Shown: positions 43,101 to 52,321, numbered from the stretch's first letter. The stretch: 64,000 nucleotides of DNA from Pelomonas sp937871895 (GCF_046348265.1 NZ_JAXMEO010000007.1); one strand, 5' to 3'. The notes: generated from the sequence alone by a model not told the origin. Made by a program: numbers and translations.

Positions 43101-44971
43101 TGGGGTTCCTTTGCGGCTGGGCGCGGCAGCACGAGCCAGGGGTCCTGGGGGTCGCCGGCGTAGAGCAGCTCGACCAGGGCGGCGCGGTGTTGCAGCACGG
43201 CACGCACGTTGATGGAGTTCTTGTCGGTCACCTCACCTTGCTGAAGCGAGGGCGGCTCGACGAGCAAATACATGCGCTCGACGCGGTTGGCACTGCCGGT
43301 GCCTTGGGCGTGCAGCTGGTCCACAAGGCGCTGGAAGACCTCGCGCACGGCCGGGTGGCGCAGTACGTCGGCCGCGCTGGCAGCGTCGCCCAAGCCGCTC
43401 AGTGCTCGGCAGTCGGGCAGGCGCGGGAAGATCATCACGCCCAGCTCATCGCGGTTGATGCCGGTGAGCACGGCGTCCTGCACATAAGGGTGGCCCTGCA
43501 GCACGATGCGCGTGCGCAGCGGGCCGACGCTCACAAAAGTGCCGGTCGAGAGCTTGAAGTCCTCGGCGATGCGGCCGTCGAACAGCAGGCCCAGCTCCAG
43601 GTGCTCCGGGTCCACGAAGCGCACGGCGTCGCCGGTGCGGTAGAAGCCTTCTTCATCAAAGGCCGCCGCCGTCAGCTCGGGCTCGCGCCAGTAGCCGGGC
43701 ATGACGTTGGGGCCGCGGAAGCGCACCTCCTGCTTGCCGTCCATGGGCACCAGCTTGACCTCGACACCCGGGCAGGGCAGGCCGATGTAGCCGGCGCGCG
43801 CGTGCGTGCCGACCACGAACATGCAGGACGGCGCGGTCTCCGTCATGCCGAGGCCCGAGAGCACGCGGATGCGCTCACCGATGGTGGCGACGGCGTGTTC
43901 GTCAAGCTTGTCCCACACCGCTTGCGAGAGTCCGGCGGCGGCAAACATGATGGCGTTCAAGCGGCGGAAGAAGCACTCGCGCAGCTCGGCGTCGTGGTCC
44001 ATGGCTTTGGCGATCTCTTCCAGGCCCTTGGGCACGTTGAAGTAGACCGTGGGCGAAATCTCCTTGAGATTGCGCACCGTCAGCGCCAGGCCGGCCGGCG
44101 TGGGCTTGCCGTCGTCGATGTAGAGGCTGCCGCCGTTGTAGAGCGCGATGCCGATGTTGTGGTTGCCGCCGAAGGTGTGGCTCCAGGGCAGTCAGTCCAG
44201 CAGGATGGGCGGCTCGTCACCCAGGAAGGCCATGCACTGCAGCAGCATCTGCTGGTTGGCGCACAGCATGCGCTGGGTGGTGATGACGCCCTTGGGCCGC
44301 GCGGTGCTGCCGCTGGTGAAGAGGATCTTGACGATGGTGTCAGGACCCACCGCCGCGTGCGCTGCGGCGACGCGCTCGCCCGGCTGGGTCGCCAACAGCT
44401 CGGCAAAGGGGCGCGTGGCGCGTTCGGGCAAGTTGCCTTGGCCCATCACCACGGGCACGTCCGCCGCGATGGTGGCGGCCACCGCGCGACCAAAGCCTTC
44501 ATGCGCGGCATAGACGAGGCCGGGCGTCGTGATGTCCACGATGTGGCGCAACCGCGCAAAGTCGGTGGACAGCAGCGCATAGGCCACCGAGACGCTGACA
44601 AAGGGCACGCCGGCCCACATCGCGCCCATCATCAGCGCGGCGTGTTCGAGGCTGTTGTCCGACAGGATCACCAGCGGCCGCTCGACGGTGACGCCGGCGT
44701 CCAGCAAGGCCTGGCCGATGGACTTCGCCTGCGTCAGCAGCTCGGCATAGCTGAGGCGCTGCCAGGCGCCCTGGGCGTTACGCTGGGCCAGGGCCGTGCG
44801 CTCGGGGGCTTCGCGCGCCCAGCGCTCCAGCACGTCGGTCAGGCTGGCCGGGTAGGGGGCCAGGGCCTCATTGGAGGTCAGCACCTGGATGCCGCCTTCG
44901 CGCTCGGAGAGCGTCGCCTCCGTGCAGCCGCCCACGCGGGCAAAGCGGTGCGGGGCCGTGGACGTGGTCAT
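43097..44971 (-). pseudogene. fcs: Feruloyl-CoA synthase gene interrupted by an in-frame TGA
   Basis: The frame from the ATG at 44971 to the stop at 43097 has 624 codons, the normal length of feruloyl-CoA synthase, but codon 260 is TGA (44194-44192). The stop lies just before LPWSHTFGGNHN, where family members read DWLPW, so one base change Trp to stop explains it. Upstream is the ATP-binding motif LFTSGSTARPKG; downstream are GLGMTETAPSC, FYRTGDAVRF and FDGRIAEDFKLSTGTF, all intact. The rest shows no frameshift or decay, so the change is recent or a sequencing error. The intact enzyme would make feruloyl-CoA from ferulate, CoA and ATP. Both ends overlap neighbouring genes by 4 bases. Confidence 0.88.
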
Positions 44972-45786
44972 GCTTTCACGACCTTCTCTGCCCGGCCTTG
45001 CAGGAAGGCTTCCAGGCGAGCCTGGGCCTCCGGCGTGCTGGCCGCGATGGACGACATCAGCGACTCGGTGAACAGGCCTTCGCTCGGGCTCTGCTCGGCA
45101 ATGCGCGGCAGCGCGTGCATCACGGCAAAGGCCGTCATCGGTGCGGTCTTGGCCGCGCGCTGGGCCAGGGCCATGCCCTTTTCGAGCGCCTCGCCCTCGC
45201 CCACCAGGTATTGCACGAGGCCATAGCGCTCGGCCTCGTCGGCGTTGTAGACGCGGCCGGTGAGCATCATGTCGGTCATGCGCGAGACGCCCATCAGGCG
45301 CGGGATGCGCACCGAGCCGCCACCGCCCACGAAGATGCCGCGCTGCCCCTCGGGCAGGCCGAAGTAAGCGCCGGCCTCGGCCACGCGGATGTGGCAGGCC
45401 GCAGCCAGCTCCAGGCCCCCACCCACCACCGCGCCATGCAGCGCCGCGATGACGGGCACCTTGCCGTACTGCAGGGCATCAAAGGCCGCATGCCAGGAGC
45501 GCGAGTGCAGCACCGCGCCGCCGATGTCTCGCTTGACCAGCTCTGACAGGTCCAGCCCTGCGCAGAAGTGGTCGCCCTCGCCGCTGATCAGGATGGCGCC
45601 GACGTCGGCCGGCAGGTTGATGACGGCGGTGTGGATCTGGGCAATCAGCGCGTCCGAGATCGCATTGCGCTTGGCCGGGCGGTTCAAGCGGATGTGCAGC
45701 ACGCGCTCGACCTGGCTGATCTGCAGCAGGTCGGCGGTGGTGTGGGCGTGCGGGCTCAGGGTGGCGCTGGGTGGGGTGGCGTTCAT
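44968..45786 (-). CDS. Crotonase-family enoyl-CoA hydratase (feruloyl-CoA hydratase type)
   Basis: The 272-residue crotonase has the oxyanion segment CAGLDLSEL and GAVVGGGLELAAACHIRVAE, with both hydratase glutamates (GGLELA and LPEGQRG). It leads the nine-gene operon, and its stop overlaps the synthase ATG. It would add water to feruloyl- or coumaroyl-CoA. With an SDR dehydrogenase and a thiolase nearby and no vanillin dehydrogenase in view, a beta-oxidative role is favoured over the hydratase-lyase (vanillin-forming) role, though sequence alone cannot separate the two. Confidence 0.88.
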   Translation of the reverse strand: MNATPPSATLSPHAHTTADLLQISQVERVLHIRLNRPAKRNAISDALIAQIHTAVINLPADVGAILISGEGDHFCAGLDLSELVKRDIGGAVLHSRSWHAAFDALQYGKVPVIAALHGAVVGGGLELAAACHIRVAEAGAYFGLPEGQRGIFVGGGGSVRIPRLMGVSRMTDMMLTGRVYNADEAERYGLVQYLVGEGEALEKGMALAQRAAKTAPMTAFAVMHALPRIAEQSPSEGLFTESLMSSIAASTPEAQARLEAFLQGRAEKVVKA

Positions 45787-45816
45787 GAGGTTCAGTTGTT
45801 TACTGTCGTGAACTAC

Positions 45817-45829
45817 ATGATGACATCAT
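45817..45829. promoter_or_regulatory. Palindrome ATGATG-A-CATCAT in the divergent control region
   Basis: A perfect 6+1+6 palindrome lies 31 bases before the crotonase ATG in the 200-base region shared with the thiolase gene. Size and position fit a MarR dimer site, and a MarR gene ends the crotonase operon. It would control the minus-strand operon and perhaps both. Binding is inferred. Confidence 0.5.
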
Positions 45830-45928
45830 TGGCGAGTCTCCGGTGCATTTCAAGCCTGTAGTCACGGTACTTTCCCTAGTGCTCGCCCCCCGTGGATCCA
45901 CGGGTTTGGCGGCCGACGCAAGCGGAAC

Positions 45929-45957
45929 TTGATTACAAAAATTAAGCGTACTAGGAT
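45929..45957 (+). promoter_or_regulatory. Candidate sigma70 promoter of the thiolase gene
   Basis: TTGATT (45929-45934) and TAGGAT (45952-45957) are separated by 17 bases in an AT-rich patch, giving a start site near 45964 and a short leader before the ATG at 45987. TGGAGA in the leader is the likely ribosome site. Confidence 0.5.
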
Positions 45958-45986
45958 CTAATGACAACCCTGGAGACAAACACCCC

Positions 45987-47186
45987 ATGGCCGCCTTCAT
46001 CCCCTACGGGGCCTACTGGTCCACGCCCTTTGCCAAGTGGCAGGGCTCGCTGGCCAACCTCAACGCCGTGCAGCTGGCGGCCGTGTGCGGCAAGCAGGCG
46101 CTGGCCGCGCGCCGCGTGCCGCTGGAGGCCATTGACCTCGCCATCCTCGGCATCACCAACCCGCAAAAGGGCAGCTTCTACGGCCTGCCCTGGCTGACCG
46201 GCATGATGGGCCTGGACCGTGTGCCCGGCCCCACCATCCAGCAGGCTTGCGCCACCAGCGTGCGCGCGCTGCAGATGGCCAGCCACGAGGTGCGCGACGG
46301 CAGCAGCCAGTGCACCCTGCTCTTGATGGCCGACCGCCAGTCCAACGGCCCCGTCATCTACTACCCCGACCCGACGGGCAGCGGCGGCTACGGCATCACC
46401 GAGCACTGGGTGCCCGACAACATGGCGCACGACCCCTACGCCAAGAACCCCATGATCAAGACCGGCGAGAACGTCGCCGCGCGCTATGGCTTCAGCACCG
46501 CGCAGCAGCACGCCCTCAAGCTGCGCCGCTACGAGCAGTACCAAGAGGCCCTGGCCAACGACCGCGCCTTCCAGAAGCGCTACATGGTCGAAGTGCCGCT
46601 GTCGGACAGCCGGTTCCGCAAGGTCACCGGCACGCTCTCGGCAGACGAAGGCGTCTTCCCCACCACCGCCGAGGGCCTGGCCAAGCTCAAGCCCGTGCTC
46701 GAAGGTGGCACAGTCACTTTTGGCGGCCAAACCCACCCGGCCGACGGCAATGCCGGCGCCCTCGTCACCACCCGCGAGCGGGCCCGCGAACTGGCCACGG
46801 ACAAGGGCATCGAGGTCGAGCTGCTCAGCTTTGGCCAGCACCGCGAGGCGCCCGGCTACATGCCCGCCGCCCCCGGCCCCGCTGCCGCGCAGGCCCTGCA
46901 GCGCGCGGGCCTCTCCGTGGCCCAAGTCGATGCCATCAAGACCCACAACCCCTTTGCGGTCAACGACCTCGCACTGGCCGCCGACCTCGGCTTCCCCTGG
47001 GAGCGCATGAACAACTACGGCAGCTCCATCATCTGGGGCCACCCGCAGGCACCCACCGGGCTGCGTGGCGTGATCGAGCTGATCGAGGAGCTGGTGCTGC
47101 GCGGCGGCGGCCTTGGCCTCTTCACCGGCTGCGCGGCGGGCGACACAGGCCTGGCCACTGTCATCCGCGTCACTGACTCCCGCTGA
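45987..47186 (+). CDS. Thiolase-family acyl-CoA acyltransferase
   Basis: The 399-residue thiolase has the acyl-accepting cysteine (Cys88 in TIQQACATSVRAL), the histidine region KTHNPFAVND and the second cysteine in FTGCAAGDTG. The usual GGAIAxGHPxGATG segment reads YGSSIIWGHPQAPTG, an unusual form, so the substrate pocket may differ from that of fatty-acid thiolases. I chose the ATG at 45987; one at 45961 is in another frame. It would cleave 3-keto-3-arylpropionyl-CoA to acetyl-CoA and an aroyl-CoA such as vanilloyl-CoA. The CoA-transferase gene follows by 31 bases. Confidence 0.87.
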   Translation: MAAFIPYGAYWSTPFAKWQGSLANLNAVQLAAVCGKQALAARRVPLEAIDLAILGITNPQKGSFYGLPWLTGMMGLDRVPGPTIQQACATSVRALQMASHEVRDGSSQCTLLLMADRQSNGPVIYYPDPTGSGGYGITEHWVPDNMAHDPYAKNPMIKTGENVAARYGFSTAQQHALKLRRYEQYQEALANDRAFQKRYMVEVPLSDSRFRKVTGTLSADEGVFPTTAEGLAKLKPVLEGGTVTFGGQTHPADGNAGALVTTRERARELATDKGIEVELLSFGQHREAPGYMPAAPGPAAAQALQRAGLSVAQVDAIKTHNPFAVNDLALAADLGFPWERMNNYGSSIIWGHPQAPTGLRGVIELIEELVLRGGGLGLFTGCAAGDTGLATVIRVTDSR

Positions 47187-47217
47187 ACCCTCTACTTTCT
47201 TCTCGACTGCGACCCCC

Positions 47218-48774
47218 ATGAAAGTCATCCAAGCCGCCGACGTCGGCGCCCTGATCCCCGACGAGGCCACCATCTTCCTGGGTGGCCTGGCCGTCACCAG
47301 CCTGCCCGAGGAGATCCTCACCGCGCTGGAGAACCACTTCCTCAGCACCGGCCACCCGCGCGCGCTCAGCACCTGGGCCTGCGGTGCCATCGGCAACTCC
47401 GGCACGGCGGGCATGAAGCACTTTGCCCACCCCGGCATGATCAAGCGCGTCGTGGCCGGCCACTTCGGGCAGACCGGCGCCGAGATGATGAAGATGGTCT
47501 ACGGCGGCGAGGTCGAGGCCTACAACTTCCCGCAGGGCTCGCTCTCGCACCTGACGCGCCAGATCGCCTGCCGCTCGCCCGGCGTGCTCACCAAGGTCGG
47601 CCTCGGCACCTTTGTCGACCCGCGCCTGGAAGGCGGCAAGCTCAACAGCAAGTCCACTGAAGACCTCGTTCGCCTGATCGAGTTCGAGGGCGAGGAGTGG
47701 CTCTACTACAAGGCCCCCAAGATCGACGTTGCCCTCATCCGCGGCACCGTGGCCGACGAGCACGGCAACATCACGCTCGACAAGGAAGGCATGCTGCTCG
47801 AGCAGCTCTCCATCGCCCAGGCTGCGCGCGCCTGCGGCGGCATCGTGATCTGCCAGGTCGAGCGTATCGTCAAGGCCGGCACCCTGCACCCCAAGGCCGT
47901 CAAGATCCCCGGCGTGGTGATCGACTACGTCGTGCTCTCGCAGCCGCAGAACCACATGCAGAGCATCGCCACGCAGTTCGACCCCGCGCTGTGCGGCGAC
48001 ATCCGCGTGCCCACCGGCAGCCTGCCGCCGATGGCGCTGGATGAGCGCAAGGTCATTGCCCGACGCGCCGCCATGGAGCTCAAGCTCGGCGCCATCACCA
48101 ACCTCGGCATCGGCATCCCGGCCGGCATCCCGTCCGTCGCGGCCGAGGAAGGCATGGCAGAGGCATTGACGCTCAGCATCGAGAGCGGCATCACCGGCGG
48201 CATCCCCGCCCAGGGCGGCGACTTCGGCCTCGCCTACAACGCCGAGGCCATCATCGAGCAGAGCTTCCAGTTCGACTTCTACGACGGCGGTGGCCTCGAC
48301 GCCAGCTTCCTCGGCCTCGCGCAGGTCGATGCCTCGGGCAACGTCAACGTCAGCAAGTTCAACGGCCGCCCGGTCGGCTGCGGCGGCTTCGTCAACATCA
48401 CGCGCTCCACCAAGCGCCTCGTCTTCTGCGGCAGCTTCACCGCCGGTGGCCTCAAGCTGAACATCGGTGACGGCGAGCTGCGCATCGAGACCGAAGGCCG
48501 CAACCGCAAATTCATCCAGCAGGTCGAGCAGATCACCTTCAATGGCCACGACGCCGCGCTGCGCGGCCAGCAGGTCATCTTCGTGACCGAGCGCGCCGTC
48601 TTCCACCTGCGCCCCGAGGGCATCGAACTCACCGAGATCGCGCCCGGCATCGACCTCGACAAGGACGTGCTCGCCCACATGGAGTTCAAGCCCCTGATGC
48701 GCGACGTGAAGCGCATGGACGCCGGCCTCTTCCGCGAGGTCTGGGGCGGGCTGCGCGCGGCGTTGACGGCCTGA
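47218..48774 (+). CDS. Family I CoA-transferase (acyl-CoA:acetate/propionate type)
   Basis: The 518-residue protein fuses the alpha and beta halves of a family I CoA-transferase, as in propionate CoA-transferase and YdiF. The N-terminal half has FLGGLAVTSLPEEIL, and the second half has LGIGIPAGIPSVA and the active glutamate Glu322 in SIESGITGG, which forms the CoA thioester. The start is the ATG at 47218. Beside the thiolase it may move CoA from an aroyl-CoA product to a fresh phenylpropanoid acid or acetate, saving ATP. This could stand in for the broken feruloyl-CoA synthase; that role is an inference. Confidence 0.88.
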   Translation: MKVIQAADVGALIPDEATIFLGGLAVTSLPEEILTALENHFLSTGHPRALSTWACGAIGNSGTAGMKHFAHPGMIKRVVAGHFGQTGAEMMKMVYGGEVEAYNFPQGSLSHLTRQIACRSPGVLTKVGLGTFVDPRLEGGKLNSKSTEDLVRLIEFEGEEWLYYKAPKIDVALIRGTVADEHGNITLDKEGMLLEQLSIAQAARACGGIVICQVERIVKAGTLHPKAVKIPGVVIDYVVLSQPQNHMQSIATQFDPALCGDIRVPTGSLPPMALDERKVIARRAAMELKLGAITNLGIGIPAGIPSVAAEEGMAEALTLSIESGITGGIPAQGGDFGLAYNAEAIIEQSFQFDFYDGGGLDASFLGLAQVDASGNVNVSKFNGRPVGCGGFVNITRSTKRLVFCGSFTAGGLKLNIGDGELRIETEGRNRKFIQQVEQITFNGHDAALRGQQVIFVTERAVFHLRPEGIELTEIAPGIDLDKDVLAHMEFKPLMRDVKRMDAGLFREVWGGLRAALTA

Positions 48775-48778
48775 TCTT

Positions 48779-49666
48779 TCAGCGACCGCTGACCCAGGCC
48801 GTCACCACCCGCCCCACGTCCGCCAGCACCGCCTCGGCCTCGGGCCGGATGCGTTCGCTGTTGCTGTGCGGGCCTTCGTAGTAGGCCGCGATCACCAGCG
48901 GCGCATGGCCCGGGGGCCAGCACACGGCCACGTCGTTCAGCCGGTCCGGCATGCCGGGTGACATGCCGGTGCCGGTCTTGTCGCCACAGTTCCAGTCCTT
49001 CGGCAGGCCCGCGCGCAGGCGGCGCAGGCCCGTCTCGGTGGCGCGCATCCAGCCCACGAGGCGTTCGCGGCTCGCGGGCTGCAGCGCGTCGCCCAGCGCC
49101 AGGCGGGCCGTCAGCGCCGCCATCGCCGCAGGCGTGGTGGTGTCGCGCAGGTCGCCTTGCACCACGTGGTTCATTTCGGGCTCCATGCGGTCGATGCGGG
49201 TCGATGCATCACCCTGCGTCCGCAGCCAGGCCGTGAAGGCCGCCGGCCCGCCCAGGCGGCGCAGCAAGAGGTTGGCGGCGCCGTTGTCGCTGTGGGTCTG
49301 CGCGGCCTGGGCCAGGTCGATGAGGTTCATGCGGCCCTCCTTCACGCGGGCGCGGGTGACCGGGGCGTGGCCGACGATGTCCGCCTCGCGCAGCGGCAGC
49401 GCGTCTGTCGCCTGCCAGCTGCCGGCATCGACGCGGGCCAGTGCTGCGGCGGCCAGCGGCAGCTTGAAGGTCGAGCACATCCCAAAGCGCTCGTCGCCCC
49501 GGTGCGCCCACTGCTCGCCGCTGCCCGTGTCCAGCACCGCCACGCCAAGCCGGCCGCCGGCGCGGCGCTCCAACTGAGCCAGTGTCCGGAAAGGGGGCTC
49601 GGCAGCCCAAGCCGTAGCGCAGGCGGCGAGCGACGTGAAGAGGGCGGTGCGGCGGGTGAAATTCAT
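48779..49666 (-). CDS. Class A beta-lactamase
   Basis: The 295-residue protein has all class A motifs: Ser65-x-x-Lys68 (CSTFK), SDN at 126-128, Glu162 with Asn166 (MEPEMN, the Ambler E166/N170 pair) and KTG at 230-232. The N-terminus MNFTRRTALFTSLAACATAWA is an export signal with a twin arginine, so Tat export is possible. I chose the ATG at 49666; the longer frame adds 29 residues before the signal. It is divergent from a LysR gene, the common ampR-bla layout. The spectrum cannot be predicted. Confidence 0.93.
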   Translation of the reverse strand: MNFTRRTALFTSLAACATAWAAEPPFRTLAQLERRAGGRLGVAVLDTGSGEQWAHRGDERFGMCSTFKLPLAAAALARVDAGSWQATDALPLREADIVGHAPVTRARVKEGRMNLIDLAQAAQTHSDNGAANLLLRRLGGPAAFTAWLRTQGDASTRIDRMEPEMNHVVQGDLRDTTTPAAMAALTARLALGDALQPASRERLVGWMRATETGLRRLRAGLPKDWNCGDKTGTGMSPGMPDRLNDVAVCWPPGHAPLVIAAYYEGPHSNSERIRPEAEAVLADVGRVVTAWVSGR

Positions 49667-49764
49667 AGCAAACCTAATGAGAGTGGTTGGGTGCGGGCGC
49701 ATTCTTCCCAGGCACACTCCGGCAGCCAAACGATCAGTTCTCGCAGCAGCCACAAGTTTTTCTC

Positions 49765-50667
49765 ATGACGACCTCCCCGCTGGCCCGCTACTCCCTCAAC
49801 AGCCTGCACGCCTTCGCCGCCGCTGCGCGGCACCTCAGCTTCACCCGCGCGGCGGAGGAGCTCTGCGTGACGCAAGCCGCCGTCAGCCAGCAGATCAAGG
49901 CGCTGGAGGCCCAGGTCGGCAAGCCGCTCTTTTTGCGCACCGCACGCGGCCTGCAACTCAGTGACGAAGGCGCCCGCCTCGCGCCCGCCGTGCAGCAGGC
50001 CTTTGCCCAGCTCGACGCGGCCTTGAGCCTGCTCGACGACAGCGCCCCGCCCGAGCGCCTCACCGTCGCCGTCGTCGGCACTTACCTGCACGGCCACTTG
50101 CTCGCCCGCGTGCCCGACTTTGAGGCTCGCTACCCCCACATCGAGCTGCGCCTGCAAACCCACAACAACAAGGTCGACCTCGCCACCGAACTGCTGGACG
50201 CCGCCATCCGCTTTGGCGACGGCGCCTGGCGCAGCGTCGAGGCCCTGCCCCTGCAAGCCGCCCCGCTCACGCCGCTGTGCGCCCCGTCCCTCGCCGCCCG
50301 CCTGCGCCAGCCGTCCGACCTGCGCGGCCAGGTCCTGCTGCGCTCCTACCGCCTGCAGGACTGGCCCGCCTGGGGCCAGGCCGCCGGCTGCGCGAGCCTC
50401 GTCGCCCGCGGCCCGCAGTTCGACTCGTCCGTCCTCATGGTCCAAGCCGCCGTGCAAGGCGCCGGTGTGGCCCTCGCCCCACCCGCCCTCTTCGCCCGCG
50501 AGCTGGCCTCAGGCGCCCTGGTCCAACCCTTTGCCACCACGGTGGACGTAGGGCGCTACTGGCTGACGCGCAGCCTGACCCGCGAGCCCTCGGCGGCGTG
50601 GGGGGTGTTCAGGGATTGGTTGGTGGGGCAGGTGGTGGACGGGGCAGCGGGCGCAGCGAAGGGCTGA
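49765..50667 (+). CDS. LysR-family regulator divergent from the beta-lactamase gene (AmpR-like)
   Basis: The 300-residue protein starts at the ATG at 49765 and has the AmpR/GcvA-style helix-turn-helix (SFTRAAEELCVTQAAVSQQIKALE) and DAAIRFGDGAW in the effector domain. The 98-base region shared with the beta-lactamase gene contains AACC-N10-GGTT (49671-49688), a possible operator half-pair next to the bla start. By analogy with AmpR it may induce the beta-lactamase in response to cell-wall fragments. Confidence 0.87.
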   Translation: MTTSPLARYSLNSLHAFAAAARHLSFTRAAEELCVTQAAVSQQIKALEAQVGKPLFLRTARGLQLSDEGARLAPAVQQAFAQLDAALSLLDDSAPPERLTVAVVGTYLHGHLLARVPDFEARYPHIELRLQTHNNKVDLATELLDAAIRFGDGAWRSVEALPLQAAPLTPLCAPSLAARLRQPSDLRGQVLLRSYRLQDWPAWGQAAGCASLVARGPQFDSSVLMVQAAVQGAGVALAPPALFARELASGALVQPFATTVDVGRYWLTRSLTREPSAAWGVFRDWLVGQVVDGAAGAAKG

Positions 50668-50842
50668 GTGCAGTCAGTCAGACGCGGCGAGGGCGGTACA
50701 AGGATGCTGGCGACTCTGAGTCGACACCCGAACGCACTCGGAGGGCACATGCCGTGCGCCGAGTCCACTCATGCATGCCCTGCGAAACTCTCCTTCACTC
50801 TTCGTGAGAGTACCTGCGAACGAAACGATCCCTGGAGGAAGC

Positions 50843-51844
50843 ATGTTCGTGTTCGTCGACGAGTCCGGCTCCTTCACTGAGTCCACTACGCCGGACTCCT
50901 GGTGTGTTGTGGCGGCGTATGCGTTGCCGGAGAACCAGGTTTCGCACGTCAGCCGTGTACTCAAACGCATACGTGCGAAAAACGGAGGCACAGAGACAAA
51001 GTTGCCGCAGCTTCACGAGGCTGACTACTTTGAATTTCTGCATAGGCTGTCGGGCCTGCCCGGTCTAGGCTTTACCGTCGCCTGTGATGTAAGCCTCCAT
51101 ACGCGGGAGGCGGTCAACAAGCACAGAGATGCCCAAGTCGGCAAGATCTTGGAGCACATCGACAAGATGCACCACGAGACCGGGCGGCGCGGCATTGAAC
51201 GTCTGGCAAGCGATGTAGGCGCCCTGCCGTTCCAGCTGTATGCCCAGCTCGTTCTACAGGTGTGCCTGTTTGATGAGGTCCTTCGACGTGCGCCTCTGTA
51301 CTACGCGCAAAGGCGCCCACACGCGCTCGCCAGACTTCGTTGGCGCCTCGACCGCAAAGACACTCGGCCAACTGCCTACGAAGGGGCATTTCATCGGCTG
51401 CTTCCAGCCTTGTTGCAGTCAAGCAGTCTGCGGGATCCAATGGTCATGCTATCGGAGGGTGCTGACTACTCGTTCTTCAAACGCTTCGACTTCGAGCCAG
51501 GACGGCATCCAGAGTATCTAGAGCGGGATTACGGCATTCATGTGGGTGACGGCGCGAATCTTGGAATGATGATCAGAGAAGACTTTGAACTTGTGGATTC
51601 CGCCGAAGTTGATGGCGTACAAGTTGCCGACCTGCTCGCGGCAGGAGTGCGGCGACTGTTGCGGGGTGGATTTGCGAACCAGGAAGTCGCGGCTAGGCTT
51701 CTAGGCGGCAATATGGCGGGGACTATCTACAACGTACCGCCTGTTCGACTCTCGACATTGGGGCGCGAAGCGCCGGTCAATGGATCGAACGCCAGGCTAC
51801 TTTCGATAATGGCCAAGTCCGCGAAAGCACTCCTGCGACAGTAG
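50843..51844 (+). CDS. DUF3800 protein in a compositionally atypical patch
   Basis: The 333-residue protein begins with the DUF3800 signature MFVFVDESGSF, in which Asp and Glu resemble an RNase-H-like metal site. A later acidic motif VDGVQVADLLAAGVRR near residue 260 completes the pattern. I chose the ATG at 50843 because GGAGGA precedes it at ideal spacing; the frame is open 24 codons upstream. GC content and codon use are visibly lower than in the neighbours, suggesting transfer. DUF3800 genes are frequent in accessory and defence regions, but the function is unproven. Confidence 0.82.
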   Translation: MFVFVDESGSFTESTTPDSWCVVAAYALPENQVSHVSRVLKRIRAKNGGTETKLPQLHEADYFEFLHRLSGLPGLGFTVACDVSLHTREAVNKHRDAQVGKILEHIDKMHHETGRRGIERLASDVGALPFQLYAQLVLQVCLFDEVLRRAPLYYAQRRPHALARLRWRLDRKDTRPTAYEGAFHRLLPALLQSSSLRDPMVMLSEGADYSFFKRFDFEPGRHPEYLERDYGIHVGDGANLGMMIREDFELVDSAEVDGVQVADLLAAGVRRLLRGGFANQEVAARLLGGNMAGTIYNVPPVRLSTLGREAPVNGSNARLLSIMAKSAKALLRQ

Positions 51845-52065
51845 ACAAAGTCTCGCGGACGGTTTGCTTCGAGAGCCCGCTCTGTGTCAGCGCTGACCTT
51901 GATCTTGGCCGCCGGGACGGCCGGTGCCACTCCGGCGCAACGAGCTGGTGCTTCCGCAGCGTCTCAACGTGAAGATGCACGCTCTCCCTGTCCCCAACTC
52001 ACGCCTTCGCCCACCCACAATCGCCCCGCGCAGGAGCACGGGGCTCCAGCCAACGTCCAAGCACC

Positions 52066-52299
52066 ATGACCCCCTCCCGCCTCATCGCCCTCACCCTGTT
52101 TGCGCTTGCCACCACCACCGCCCAGGCCGCCCCCAAGCCCTGCGATGAACTCAAAGCCGAGATCGCGGCCAAGCTGGAGGCCAAGGGCGTCAAGGGCTAC
52201 ACGCTCGACGCGGTGGAGGCCGACAAGGTGCCGGCTGACGCCACCGTGGTGGGCAGCTGTGAGGCGGGCAGCAAGAAGCTGGTCTACAAGCGCGGCTGA
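52066..52299 (+). CDS. DUF1161 small periplasmic protein
   Basis: The 77-residue protein has a signal peptide (MTPSRLIALTLFALATTTAQA) and a mature part of about 55 residues with the DUF1161 pattern: PCDELKAEIAAKLEAKG, Cys, VVGSCEAGSKKLVYKR. The two cysteines probably form a disulfide in the periplasm. Function unknown. It converges on the ParA-like gene with a 22-base gap. Confidence 0.82.
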   Translation: MTPSRLIALTLFALATTTAQAAPKPCDELKAEIAAKLEAKGVKGYTLDAVEADKVPADATVVGSCEAGSKKLVYKRG

Positions 52300-52321
52300 C
52301 TAGCCCTGGAGCCCTGGAGCC

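Noticed and set aside
44192..44194. The TGA in the feruloyl-CoA synthase as a selenocysteine or programmed read-through codon
   Set aside because: The family has Trp at this place, is not known to use selenocysteine, and no obvious recoding hairpin follows the codon.
41040..45226. Two very long plus-strand ORFs (707 and 708 codons) opposite the phenylpropanoid operon
   Set aside because: They are antisense to genes with clear domains, have low-complexity Gly/Ala/His/Gln-rich translations without motifs, and arise from high GC at third positions.
44968..45786. Crotonase named as a vanillin-forming feruloyl-CoA hydratase-lyase
   Set aside because: It is not excluded, but no vanillin dehydrogenase is present and an SDR and thiolase are linked, so I left the product open and favoured the beta-oxidative role.
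47170..48678. 502-codon minus-strand ORF opposite the CoA-transferase
   Set aside because: No domain, no ribosome site, and the plus-strand gene is well supported.
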